NCBI GenBank assembly: GCA_946479125.1
Contig: CAMLET010000223.1
Span: 1-5,970, forward strand
Length of the DNA: 5,970 nt
Source: an uncultured Flavobacteriales bacterium
GTDB taxonomy: Bacteria; Bacteroidota; Bacteroidia; Flavobacteriales; Crocinitomicaceae
Direction of reading: 5' to 3'
Shown here one piece after another: positions 1-4,760 of this stretch. The notes beneath the pieces were generated by a model. It was not told where the DNA came from and ran no database searches. It worked only from the letters and a program-made list of their open reading frames with translations. The translations under genes and the position numbers were made by a program. Every line of letters starts with the position of its first letter. Position 1 is the stretch's first letter.

Positions 1-407
1 GGACCTTTACTTGAAATAGGTTCATTAGACACTTGCACCAAAATTGGAGAAGCAGTTGGAACGATATCAGTGATTTTCCCTTCCTTAGGAATGTCTTTTT
101 CTGACTTGAAATAAAGCAAGTCAGATACGTTTTGCTTCCCGTTGAGCGTATCCTTGGTGAATTTATGAGAAGAAAGGAACTGGGGACCCAGATCCAAATA
201 GTGTAAAAACGCATCCTTTTCGTATCCAACGTCTACGAAAGCTGCATTTAAACTAGGGACAACCTTTCTTACTTTGCCGAGGTAAATATCACCTACACCA
301 AAATCAGTCTTTCCCTGCTCTTCTTGTAACTCCACTAATTTACCGTCTCGAAGCAATGCTATTGAAACTCCGCCTGGGCGTGCTTCAACTACAAGTTCTA
401 AACTCAC
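1..407 (-). CDS. rng: Ribonuclease E/G family protein (RNase G), 5' part
   Basis: RNase E/G enzymes are endoribonucleases that process rRNA precursors and start mRNA decay in the cytoplasm. Only the first 135 residues are present; the gene runs off the left edge. Residues about 38-128 form the S1 RNA-binding domain: GDIYLGKV at 39-46, then NAAFVDVGYEKDAFLH at 54-69. A segment close to VQVSNEPISSKG (124-135) leads towards the nuclease core, as in the family. The catalytic aspartates and zinc-link cysteines lie outside the window. The start is taken as GTG at 405-407: no ATG or GTG is seen in frame in the nearest codons upstream, and the product then begins (M)SLELVVEARPGG, as expected for the family. 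It lies 90 nt downstream of the small basic gene at 498-590, with a possible terminator between them, so it may be expressed by read-through. Family assignment is firm; RNase G rather than RNase E is inferred from the short N-terminus and from flavobacterial gene order. Confidence 0.92.
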   Translation of the reverse strand, partial: MSLELVVEARPGGVSIALLRDGKLVELQEEQGKTDFGVGDIYLGKVRKVVPSLNAAFVDVGYEKDAFLHYLDLGPQFLSSHKFTKDTLNGKQNVSDLLYFKSEKDIPKEGKITDIVPTASPILVQVSNEPISSKG

Positions 408-430
408 AAGCGTTACAATTAGAAAATGAT

Positions 431-470
431 AAAAAACAGAAAAACTTAGTAAGCCAAACACCTACTAAGC
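431..470 (-). terminator. Possible intrinsic terminator or attenuator between the small basic gene and rng
   Basis: Read on the minus strand, CTTAGTA (469-463) pairs with TACTAAG (451-445) across an 11-nt loop. A G-U pair can extend the stem by one. A broken U-tract follows: TTTT, three other bases, then TTTTTT, down to 431. The stem is short and AT-rich, so termination may be partial. It sits 28 nt past the stop of the 30-residue gene and about 24 nt before the rng start, so it could set how much transcription reaches rng. Confidence 0.5.
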
Positions 471-497
471 TCTTCCAATAACTTTCAAAGAAAAATA

Positions 498-590
498 TTA
501 CTTCTTTTTCTTGTGACGGTTTTTTCTCAATCTCTTCTTACGCTTGTGCGTCGACATCTTATGTCTTTTTCTTTTCTTACCGCTTGGCAT
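498..590 (-). CDS. 30-residue lysine/arginine-rich protein, AURKAIP1/COX24 (mS38)-like
   Basis: This frame runs from ATG at 588-590 to TAA at 498-500 and encodes 30 residues, beginning MPSGKKRKRHKMSTHKRKKR and ending RKNRHKKKK. More than half of the residues are Lys or Arg and there is no acidic residue, which is a composition for binding rRNA. The pattern GKKRKRHKxxTHKRKKRxRKNRHKK matches the tiny proteins annotated in Bacteroidota as AURKAIP1/COX24 domain-containing. The mitochondrial relative is the mitoribosomal small-subunit protein mS38. I therefore infer a ribosome-associated protein, though no function can be proven from sequence this short. The upstream region is A-rich without a Shine-Dalgarno sequence. 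The HU terminator lies upstream, so the gene probably starts its own transcript, possibly shared with rng. Confidence 0.85.
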   Translation of the reverse strand: MPSGKKRKRHKMSTHKRKKRLRKNRHKKKK

Positions 591-607
591 GATAATTTTA
601 TTTTATG

Positions 608-635
608 TTAATATTCTAAGTTCGTTCTATTTCAA
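608..635 (-). promoter_or_regulatory. Possible promoter of the small basic gene
   Basis: On the minus strand TTGAAA (635-630) and TATTAA (613-608) are separated by 16 nt and end 18 nt before the ATG of the 30-residue gene. This resembles a general sigma-70 promoter more than the Bacteroidota TAnnTTTG type, which I do not find here. A promoter is expected because the HU terminator lies just upstream, but this exact assignment is weak. Confidence 0.25.
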
Positions 636-650
636 GCTGTTTTGCGACTG

Positions 651-684
651 AAAAAAAAGCACTCCTATCGCGAAACAGGAGTGC
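651..684 (-). terminator. Intrinsic terminator of the HU gene
   Basis: Read on the minus strand, GCACTCCT (684-677) pairs perfectly with AGGAGTGC (666-659) across a 10-nt loop, and eight uninterrupted T residues (658-651) follow. This is a textbook rho-independent terminator, 53 nt beyond the HU stop codon. On the plus strand no T-run follows the hairpin, so it acts in the HU direction only. Confidence 0.9.
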
Positions 685-736
685 AAAGATATAAAAATTA
701 CTTTTTAATCAACTTTTTCTAGTCAAATCAAACAAA

Positions 737-1027
737 TTATTTTACGATTTGCTTGTTTTTCACCTCATCAACAAAGGTCTTAGCCGGTTTGAAAGCCGGA
801 ATGTTGTGCGCAGGAATAATGATAGTAGTGTTTTTTGAAATGTTACGACCTGTTTTCTCAGCGCGTTCTTTAACGATAAAGCTTCCAAAACCTCTCAAGT
901 ATACGTTTTGTCCTTTAGTTAAAGAAGTCTTGATAGACGTCATAAACGCCTCAACAGCCTTTTGCGCTTCGTTTCTTTCCAATCCTGTCCCTTCTGCAAT
1001 CTCAGCAACGATATCTGCCTTTGTCAT
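737..1027 (-). CDS. hup: HU-family DNA-binding protein
   Basis: HU proteins are small dimeric nucleoid proteins that bend and compact DNA. The product has 96 residues, close to the usual 90-100. An N-terminal helical dimerisation part (MTKADIVAEIAEGTGL at 1-16) is followed by the signature GFGSF (46-50) and the DNA-binding arm (RAEKTGRN at 55-62, IIIPAHNIPAFKPAK at about 69-83). At arm position 63, where E. coli HU has the intercalating Pro after Arg-Asn, this protein has Ile (RNI). The RNISKNTT arm is, as I recall, common in Bacteroidota HU proteins, so it is probably a lineage trait. The ATG at 1025-1027 is preceded by an A/T-rich leader of about 35 nt and a perfect -7 element. Transcription ends at the terminator at 651-684. 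The gene is divergent from mutY. Whether it acts as a homodimer or with a second HU/IHF subunit cannot be told here. Confidence 0.95.
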   Translation of the reverse strand: MTKADIVAEIAEGTGLERNEAQKAVEAFMTSIKTSLTKGQNVYLRGFGSFIVKERAEKTGRNISKNTTIIIPAHNIPAFKPAKTFVDEVKNKQIVK

Positions 1028-1069
1028 CTTACTTTATTTATTTTATTTTCAACAATGTGATTTTCAGTG

Positions 1070-1077
1070 CAAAAGTA
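1070..1077 (-). promoter_or_regulatory. -7 element of the HU promoter
   Basis: On the minus strand the sequence is TACTTTTG, an exact match to the Bacteroidota -7 consensus TAnnTTTG. Transcription would start near 1063, giving a leader of about 35 nt. The -33 region is poor: only TTT lies 16 nt upstream, so the call rests on the -7 match and its position. Confidence 0.6.
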
Positions 1078-1092
1078 CTGAGCGAATCCCAT

Positions 1093-1100
1093 TAAATTTG
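1093..1100 (+). promoter_or_regulatory. -7 element of the mutY promoter
   Basis: TAAATTTG matches the Bacteroidota -7 consensus TAnnTTTG exactly. Transcription would begin near 1107, about 29 nt before the ATG at 1136. That would place the GTG at 1103 at or before the 5' end of the mRNA, arguing against it as the start. I see no good TTTG at the -33 distance. Confidence 0.5.
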
Positions 1101-1135
1101 TAGTGTTCAAGATTTTTTTTCAAACTTTTCCCCAA

Positions 1136-2137
1136 ATGACTGATTTCGTTCTACTAATGCACCAATGGTACAGACAAAACGCCAGAATTCTTCCATGGAG
1201 GGAAACGAAAAATCCGTATTTCATATGGTTATCGGAGGTCATTTTGCAACAAACAAGGGTCGATCAGGGGCTGAAATACTATTACAGCTTCACCGAAAAT
1301 TTTCCAACGATTAAAGATTTGGCAGAGGCAAACGAACAAGATGTTCTAAAATTATGGCAAGGTTTGGGCTATTATTCCAGAGCAAGAAACCTGCATGCAA
1401 CCGCAAAACAAATTCTTGAACTTCATGGTGGAGAATTCCCGAAAACATACAATGAAATCATCGCTTTAAAAGGAATTGGTCCTTATACAGCTGCAGCAAT
1501 CAGCTCTTTTGCATTTAAACTCCCACATGCCGTTGTGGACGGAAACGTTTACCGGATTTTAAGTCGATACTTTGGTATTGATGAACCAATTGATACCGGA
1601 GCCGGACAAAAGCAATATCAAGCTCTGGCAAATGAACTGATTCCACATAACGAGCCCGATATTCACAATCAAGCGATTATGGAATTCGGAGCAATTCAAT
1701 GTAAACCTAAAAACCCGGATTGCGATGTTTGTGTTTTAGCTTCTTCCTGTGCTAGTTTCGGAACAGAAGCTGTAAATACACGTCCTTTGAAATCAAAGAA
1801 AACAAAAGTCAGCAATCGCTACTTTCATTATTTTCATTTAACTGACCAGAACAAAACTGCCTGGATCCATCGAAAGAAAAAAGACATCTGGCAACATTTG
1901 AACGAATTTCCAATGATTGAAACAGCAACAGCAGAACTTCCATCTCACTTATTTAAAGAGCAACCCTTAGCAAAATATGAGGCAAAACACATTCTTTCGC
2001 ATCAACGCATTCAGGCTTACTTCTATGAAACAACTGAAAAGAACGTTTTTGCTGAGCAGGAAATTGAATGGAAAACCAGTAATGAAGATCCACCAACACA
2101 TCGTTTAATGGAGAAATACCTGGAACAACTTCGTTAA
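1136..2137 (+). CDS. mutY: A/G-specific adenine DNA glycosylase MutY
   Basis: MutY removes adenine mispaired with 8-oxoguanine or guanine, starting base-excision repair that prevents G:C to T:A mutations. The start chosen is ATG at 1136 (333 residues). A GTG at 1103 would add 11 residues but lies at the predicted transcription start. With the ATG start, all key residues sit a constant three positions before their E. coli counterparts. Catalytic Glu34 is in EVILQQTRV (E. coli Glu37). The helix-hairpin-helix LKGIGPYTAAAI is at 111-122, and catalytic Asp135 is in VVDGNV (E. coli Asp138). The 4Fe-4S ligands are Cys189, 196, 199 and 205 in the spacing C-6-C-2-C-5-C. Residues beyond about 225 form the NUDIX-like C-terminal domain that recognises 8-oxoguanine (TAWIHRKKKDIWQHLNEFP). 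The gene appears complete and functional. It is divergent from HU and 150 nt upstream of ssb; no clear terminator follows, so read-through into ssb is possible. Confidence 0.96.
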   Translation: MTDFVLLMHQWYRQNARILPWRETKNPYFIWLSEVILQQTRVDQGLKYYYSFTENFPTIKDLAEANEQDVLKLWQGLGYYSRARNLHATAKQILELHGGEFPKTYNEIIALKGIGPYTAAAISSFAFKLPHAVVDGNVYRILSRYFGIDEPIDTGAGQKQYQALANELIPHNEPDIHNQAIMEFGAIQCKPKNPDCDVCVLASSCASFGTEAVNTRPLKSKKTKVSNRYFHYFHLTDQNKTAWIHRKKKDIWQHLNEFPMIETATAELPSHLFKEQPLAKYEAKHILSHQRIQAYFYETTEKNVFAEQEIEWKTSNEDPPTHRLMEKYLEQLR

Positions 2138-2176
2138 TTACCAATGACTAATTCCGAATTGCTGATGGAGAACATC

Positions 2177-2253
2177 ATAACTCGTCACTCATAACTCGTA
2201 ACTCATAACTCATAACCCTTAATTTGTAATTCGTAATTTGCAATTAGTAATTC
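2177..2253 (+). repeat. Heptanucleotide tandem repeat, 11 units, between mutY and ssb
   Basis: Eleven consecutive 7-nt units lie in perfect phase. Six are of the type RTAACTC: ATAACTC 2177, GTCACTC 2184, ATAACTC 2191, GTAACTC 2198, ATAACTC 2205, ATAACCC 2212. Five are of the type GTAATTY: TTAATTT 2219, GTAATTC 2226, GTAATTT 2233, GCAATTA 2240, GTAATTC 2247. The two blocks share the core NTAAyTy. Similar units (CTAATTC, CGAATTG) occur just upstream at 2148-2161, out of phase by one base. The last units contain the candidate -33 element of the ssb promoter. There is no open frame of interest and no spacer structure. The same heptamers recur at 4648-4703. Confidence 0.85.
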
Positions 2254-2264
2254 GATTATATTTG
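2237..2264 (+). promoter_or_regulatory. ssb promoter, Bacteroidota type
   Basis: TTTG (2237-2240) is followed after 16 nt by TATATTTG (2257-2264), a perfect TAnnTTTG. The spacer is somewhat shorter than the roughly 19 nt I associate with this promoter class. Transcription would start near 2270, about 18 nt before the ssb ATG. The upstream element lies inside the heptamer repeat, so the number of repeat units could affect what sits upstream of it. Confidence 0.6.
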
Positions 2265-2287
2265 TTAGAGACAGAAAATTAAGATGG

Positions 2288-2740
2288 ATGGCTGGTAGTG
2301 TAAACAAGGTAATTTTAATAGGAAACTTAGGTAAAGACCCTGAAATTAGAAGATTAGAAAACGGAACTGTAATCGCCAATTTCCCTTTGGCAACATCCGA
2401 AAGCTATACGGATAAGTCGACTGGAACACGCCGCGACATTACCGATTGGCACAATATAGTTCTTTGGAGAAACCTCGCTGAAATTGCTGAGAAGTACGTT
2501 CGAAAAGGAACCAAAGTTTACGTTGAAGGAAAATTGAAGACACGTAATTGGACAGATGCCAATGGTCAGCAACGTTATATCACAGAGATTGTAGCTGACG
2601 AATTAACGATCCTTACTCCAAAATCTGATAGTTCAAACCAGAATTTCGGAAACAACAATCCTCCATATTCAACAGAACCGCAGCAGCCTATGCAAAACAT
2701 GGATGTTAGTGGAACTGATGAAGATGATCTACCATTTTAA
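2288..2740 (+). CDS. ssb: Single-stranded DNA-binding protein
   Basis: SSB coats single-stranded DNA as a tetramer during replication, recombination and repair, and recruits partner proteins by its acidic C-terminal tip. The 150-residue product has an N-terminal OB fold (about 4-110; VNKVILIGNLGKDPEIR at 5-21). The DNA-stacking aromatics align with E. coli numbering: Tyr40 (Trp in E. coli), Trp54, Trp60 (Phe in E. coli) and Trp88 in RNWTD. A flexible Asn/Gln/Pro/Ser-rich linker (about 112-140) leads to the tip DEDDLPF at 144-150. The start is the ATG at 2288. An out-of-frame ATG four bases earlier (2284) opens only a four-codon frame that ends in TAG at 2296-2298. gldE follows after 9 nt, indicating co-transcription. 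Genomes of this phylum may carry additional ssb copies, so this need not be the only one. Confidence 0.97.
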   Translation: MAGSVNKVILIGNLGKDPEIRRLENGTVIANFPLATSESYTDKSTGTRRDITDWHNIVLWRNLAEIAEKYVRKGTKVYVEGKLKTRNWTDANGQQRYITEIVADELTILTPKSDSSNQNFGNNNPPYSTEPQQPMQNMDVSGTDEDDLPF

Positions 2741-2749
2741 TAACGAAAA

Positions 2750-4066
2750 ATGGACGATCCCGCCGCGGCAATAACAGCAATAAGTAATTATGATATTGTG
2801 GTTTTCACAGTTTCAGCCATATTACTATTGGCGCTTTCTGCTATTTTCTCCGCTTCTGAAGTTGCTTTCTTTTCACTAAGTCCAACCGACAAACTTGAAA
2901 TTGAATCAGAATCTTCAAGAAGTTCGAAATCAGCTTTAAAGTTGCTGCAACGACCAAAAGACTTACTTGCAACCATTCTTATCGGAAACAATCTGGTGAA
3001 TGTTTGCATGGCCATTATCTCTACTGAGTTTCTGGAAAAAGTACTTCCGTCAGCCGGTTCACTTGGTTGGTTGCGTTCAACAATTGAAATCGCAGGAATT
3101 ACTGTGGCAATTTTATTGTTCGGAGAAGTTGCCCCCAAAATGTATTCAACAATGCATTCCAAACGCATTACATTAATAATGTCGCAGCCACTTTGGGCGT
3201 TAAACGCTCTCCCCCCTTTTTCATGGCTTCGCTGGTTATTGGTAAATGGAACAAATCTCGTTAACAAACGTGCCCGTAAACGTGGAGTAAATCTTTCAAG
3301 TGATGATTTAGAACAAGCGATTGCTCTGACGATTGAAGATGATTCAACGAAAAACGAACAACGCATATTAGAAGGAATTGTAAAATTTGGAAACACAGAA
3401 GTTCGTCAGATCATGTGTTCGCGCTTAGATTGTGTAACCCTTTCGCATGACCAGAGTTTTAGTGAAGTAATTGAAGTGATCTTGAAATCCGGGTATTCCA
3501 GAATGCCAGTCTACGAGGACAAATTCGATCAAATGGTAGGTGTTTTGTATATAAAAGACCTGCTTCCATTTTTAAATGAACCCAATTTCGAGTGGCAGAC
3601 TTTACTTCGAAAACCGCATTTTGTCCCTGAAAACAAGAAGATTGACGACTTATTGAGAGAGTTTCAGGGAATGAAAATGCACATGGCAATTGTGGTTGAC
3701 GAATACGGCGCATGCTCAGGTTTAGTAACTTTGGAAGATGTACTGGAAGAAATTGTTGGTGATATCACTGACGAATTCGATGATGAGGATATCAGTTATA
3801 CGAAAATTGATGAGTCTACATTCCTGTTCGAAGGAAAGACAGCCTTGGTTGATTTTTACAAGATCCTCGATATAAACGGAAAAGAATTGGAACAGCTGAA
3901 AGGTGAATCTGACACTATTGGAGGATTTATCACCGAGCAAGCCGGTAAAATATTAATGAACAACGAATACATTGTTGTCGACAACATAAAACTCATTGTT
4001 GAATCTTCGGATAAACGACGAGTGAAAATGGTAAAAGTGATTATTGGATATGAACAAGAGATTTAA
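2750..4066 (+). CDS. gldE: Gliding motility-associated membrane protein GldE (CNNM/CBS family)
   Basis: GldE is an inner-membrane protein of the HlyC/CorC (CNNM) family linked to flavobacterial gliding. The family includes magnesium/cobalt efflux-related proteins, but the transported substrate of GldE, if any, is not known to me. The 438-residue product has an N-terminal CNNM (DUF21) membrane domain with hydrophobic segments at about 15-42, 72-98, 111-127 and 140-171, and the motifs FSASEVAFFSLSP (33-45) and GEVAPKMYS (125-133). Two cytoplasmic CBS domains follow at about 218-275 and 285-342, the second with MAIVVDEYGACSGLVTLEDV (312-331). A CorC/HlyC C-terminal domain covers about 351-435. 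It starts 9 nt after ssb and overlaps gldD by 17 nt, which is the neighbourhood that separates it from generic CorC paralogues. Naming as GldE relies on that context plus domain order. Confidence 0.92.
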   Translation: MDDPAAAITAISNYDIVVFTVSAILLLALSAIFSASEVAFFSLSPTDKLEIESESSRSSKSALKLLQRPKDLLATILIGNNLVNVCMAIISTEFLEKVLPSAGSLGWLRSTIEIAGITVAILLFGEVAPKMYSTMHSKRITLIMSQPLWALNALPPFSWLRWLLVNGTNLVNKRARKRGVNLSSDDLEQAIALTIEDDSTKNEQRILEGIVKFGNTEVRQIMCSRLDCVTLSHDQSFSEVIEVILKSGYSRMPVYEDKFDQMVGVLYIKDLLPFLNEPNFEWQTLLRKPHFVPENKKIDDLLREFQGMKMHMAIVVDEYGACSGLVTLEDVLEEIVGDITDEFDDEDISYTKIDESTFLFEGKTALVDFYKILDINGKELEQLKGESDTIGGFITEQAGKILMNNEYIVVDNIKLIVESSDKRRVKMVKVIIGYEQEI

Positions 4067-4646
4067 TTTATTCCTGACTTTTTTTGGATTGATTTCCATT
4101 TTAGCACTTCAATCTTGTGGAGATGACGAAATGTTGATCCCAAAACCACCAAGTTTCTTACGTACCAATCTTCCAAAGCACGAATACACAAAAATGGCTT
4201 TGGACGAACCTTATGTTTACGAAGTTTCAAAATCATTTTTGGTTCGACCAGTGATGTACAAAAGCGAAATCACAAATCATCAGGAAATTAATCTTGGTCC
4301 ACTCAACGGAATAATGTACCTGAATTATTACCCATTGGCAAATCGCGACACATTGGCCAGATACATCAATCTTTCGAATGACAAAGTGGATGAACACCAA
4401 ATTAAAGCAACTAAAATTGAACGCAAGCGCTACGTTTTTCCTGATAAAAAAGTCTATGGTACTTTCTTCGAATTGCAAGGTGACGTGGCAACAAACTATC
4501 AGTTTTATCTAACAGATTCTGTCAATCATTTCATTCGTGGAGAAGTTTTGATGAACTGTAAACCAAATTACGATTCACTACGACCAAGTTTGGAATACCT
4601 TAAAAAGGATCTTTATCACATGATCGAGACCTTTGAGTGGAAGTAA
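4050..4646 (+). CDS. gldD: Gliding motility lipoprotein GldD
   Basis: GldD is a lipoprotein required for gliding in Flavobacterium johnsoniae; its biochemical role is unresolved. The start chosen is ATG at 4050 (198 residues). An in-frame TTG at 4044 would add only two residues and is less likely. Residues 1-22 form a lipoprotein signal peptide: MNKR, then a hydrophobic stretch, then LQSC with the lipidated Cys23. The mature part has family-like motifs: PKPPSFLRTNLPKHEY soon after the anchor, KATKIERKRYVFPDKKVYGT in the middle, YQFYLTDSVNHFIRGEVL, and a C-terminal PNYDSLRPSLEYLKKDLYHM. The residues after Cys23 are GDDE, which resembles the acidic surface-export signals described for Bacteroidota lipoproteins; surface location is only a suggestion. 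The first 17 nt overlap gldE, pointing to translational coupling. The gene appears complete. Confidence 0.93.
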   Translation: MNKRFNLFLTFFGLISILALQSCGDDEMLIPKPPSFLRTNLPKHEYTKMALDEPYVYEVSKSFLVRPVMYKSEITNHQEINLGPLNGIMYLNYYPLANRDTLARYINLSNDKVDEHQIKATKIERKRYVFPDKKVYGTFFELQGDVATNYQFYLTDSVNHFIRGEVLMNCKPNYDSLRPSLEYLKKDLYHMIETFEWK

Positions 4647-4647
4647 T

Positions 4648-4703
4648 AGAGTTACGAGTTATGAGTCTTCATCCATACCCTATCACTTGTAACTCATAAC
4701 TCT
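4648..4703. repeat. Imperfect inverted repeat made of the same heptamers
   Basis: Arms at 4648-4666 and 4685-4703 (19 nt each) surround an 18-nt loop. Sixteen of 19 positions pair as Watson-Crick; two further positions can form G-U pairs in RNA, leaving one C-A mismatch. The right arm contains GTAACTCATAACTC (4689-4702), identical to 2198-2211. The left arm is the reverse complement of ATAACTCGTAACTC, identical to 2191-2204. It begins directly after the gldD stop. No T-run follows on either strand, so it is not a typical intrinsic terminator, though a transcript could fold there and protect the gldD 3' end. Confidence 0.75.
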
Positions 4704-4711
4704 GAAAATCA

Positions 4712-4739
4712 CTTGCGAAGCAAAAAAAGCGTATCTTTC
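4712..4739 (+). promoter_or_regulatory. Possible promoter of the M14 peptidase gene
   Basis: CTTG (4712-4715) is followed after 16 nt by TATCTTTC (4732-4739), seven of eight to the Bacteroidota -7 consensus TAnnTTTG. Transcription would start near 4746, about 15 nt before the ATG. The spacing resembles that of the ssb promoter. The last base of the -7 element deviates, so this is tentative. Confidence 0.4.
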
Positions 4740-4760
4740 TAAACCTCTAAATTATTTAAG

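Noticed and set aside
753..1103. Plus-strand open frame of 116 codons
   Set aside because: It is antisense to the HU gene, whose protein is clearly conserved; the plus-strand product shows no family resemblance.
2177..2253. Possible CRISPR array in the mutY-ssb gap
   Set aside because: The repeat unit is only 7 nt and there are no unique spacers; it is a tandem microsatellite-like array.
2177..2260. Insertion-sequence remnant or attachment site between mutY and ssb
   Set aside because: No transposase fragment, terminal inverted repeats or target duplication can be seen in the 150-nt gap.
2788..3396. Minus-strand open frame of 202 codons
   Set aside because: It lies entirely antisense to gldE, has no recognisable domain, and is explained by the codon pattern of the real gene on the other strand.
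4648..4703. Intrinsic terminator after gldD
   Set aside because: The hairpin is long but mostly A-T paired, and the sequence after it (GAAAATC) has no T-run; on the minus strand none follows either. It is listed as an inverted repeat instead.
4711..4728. Small hairpin TTGC-GAA-GCAA before the A-run
   Set aside because: The stem is only 4 bp and is followed by A rather than T on the plus strand; it is too weak to be called a regulatory structure.
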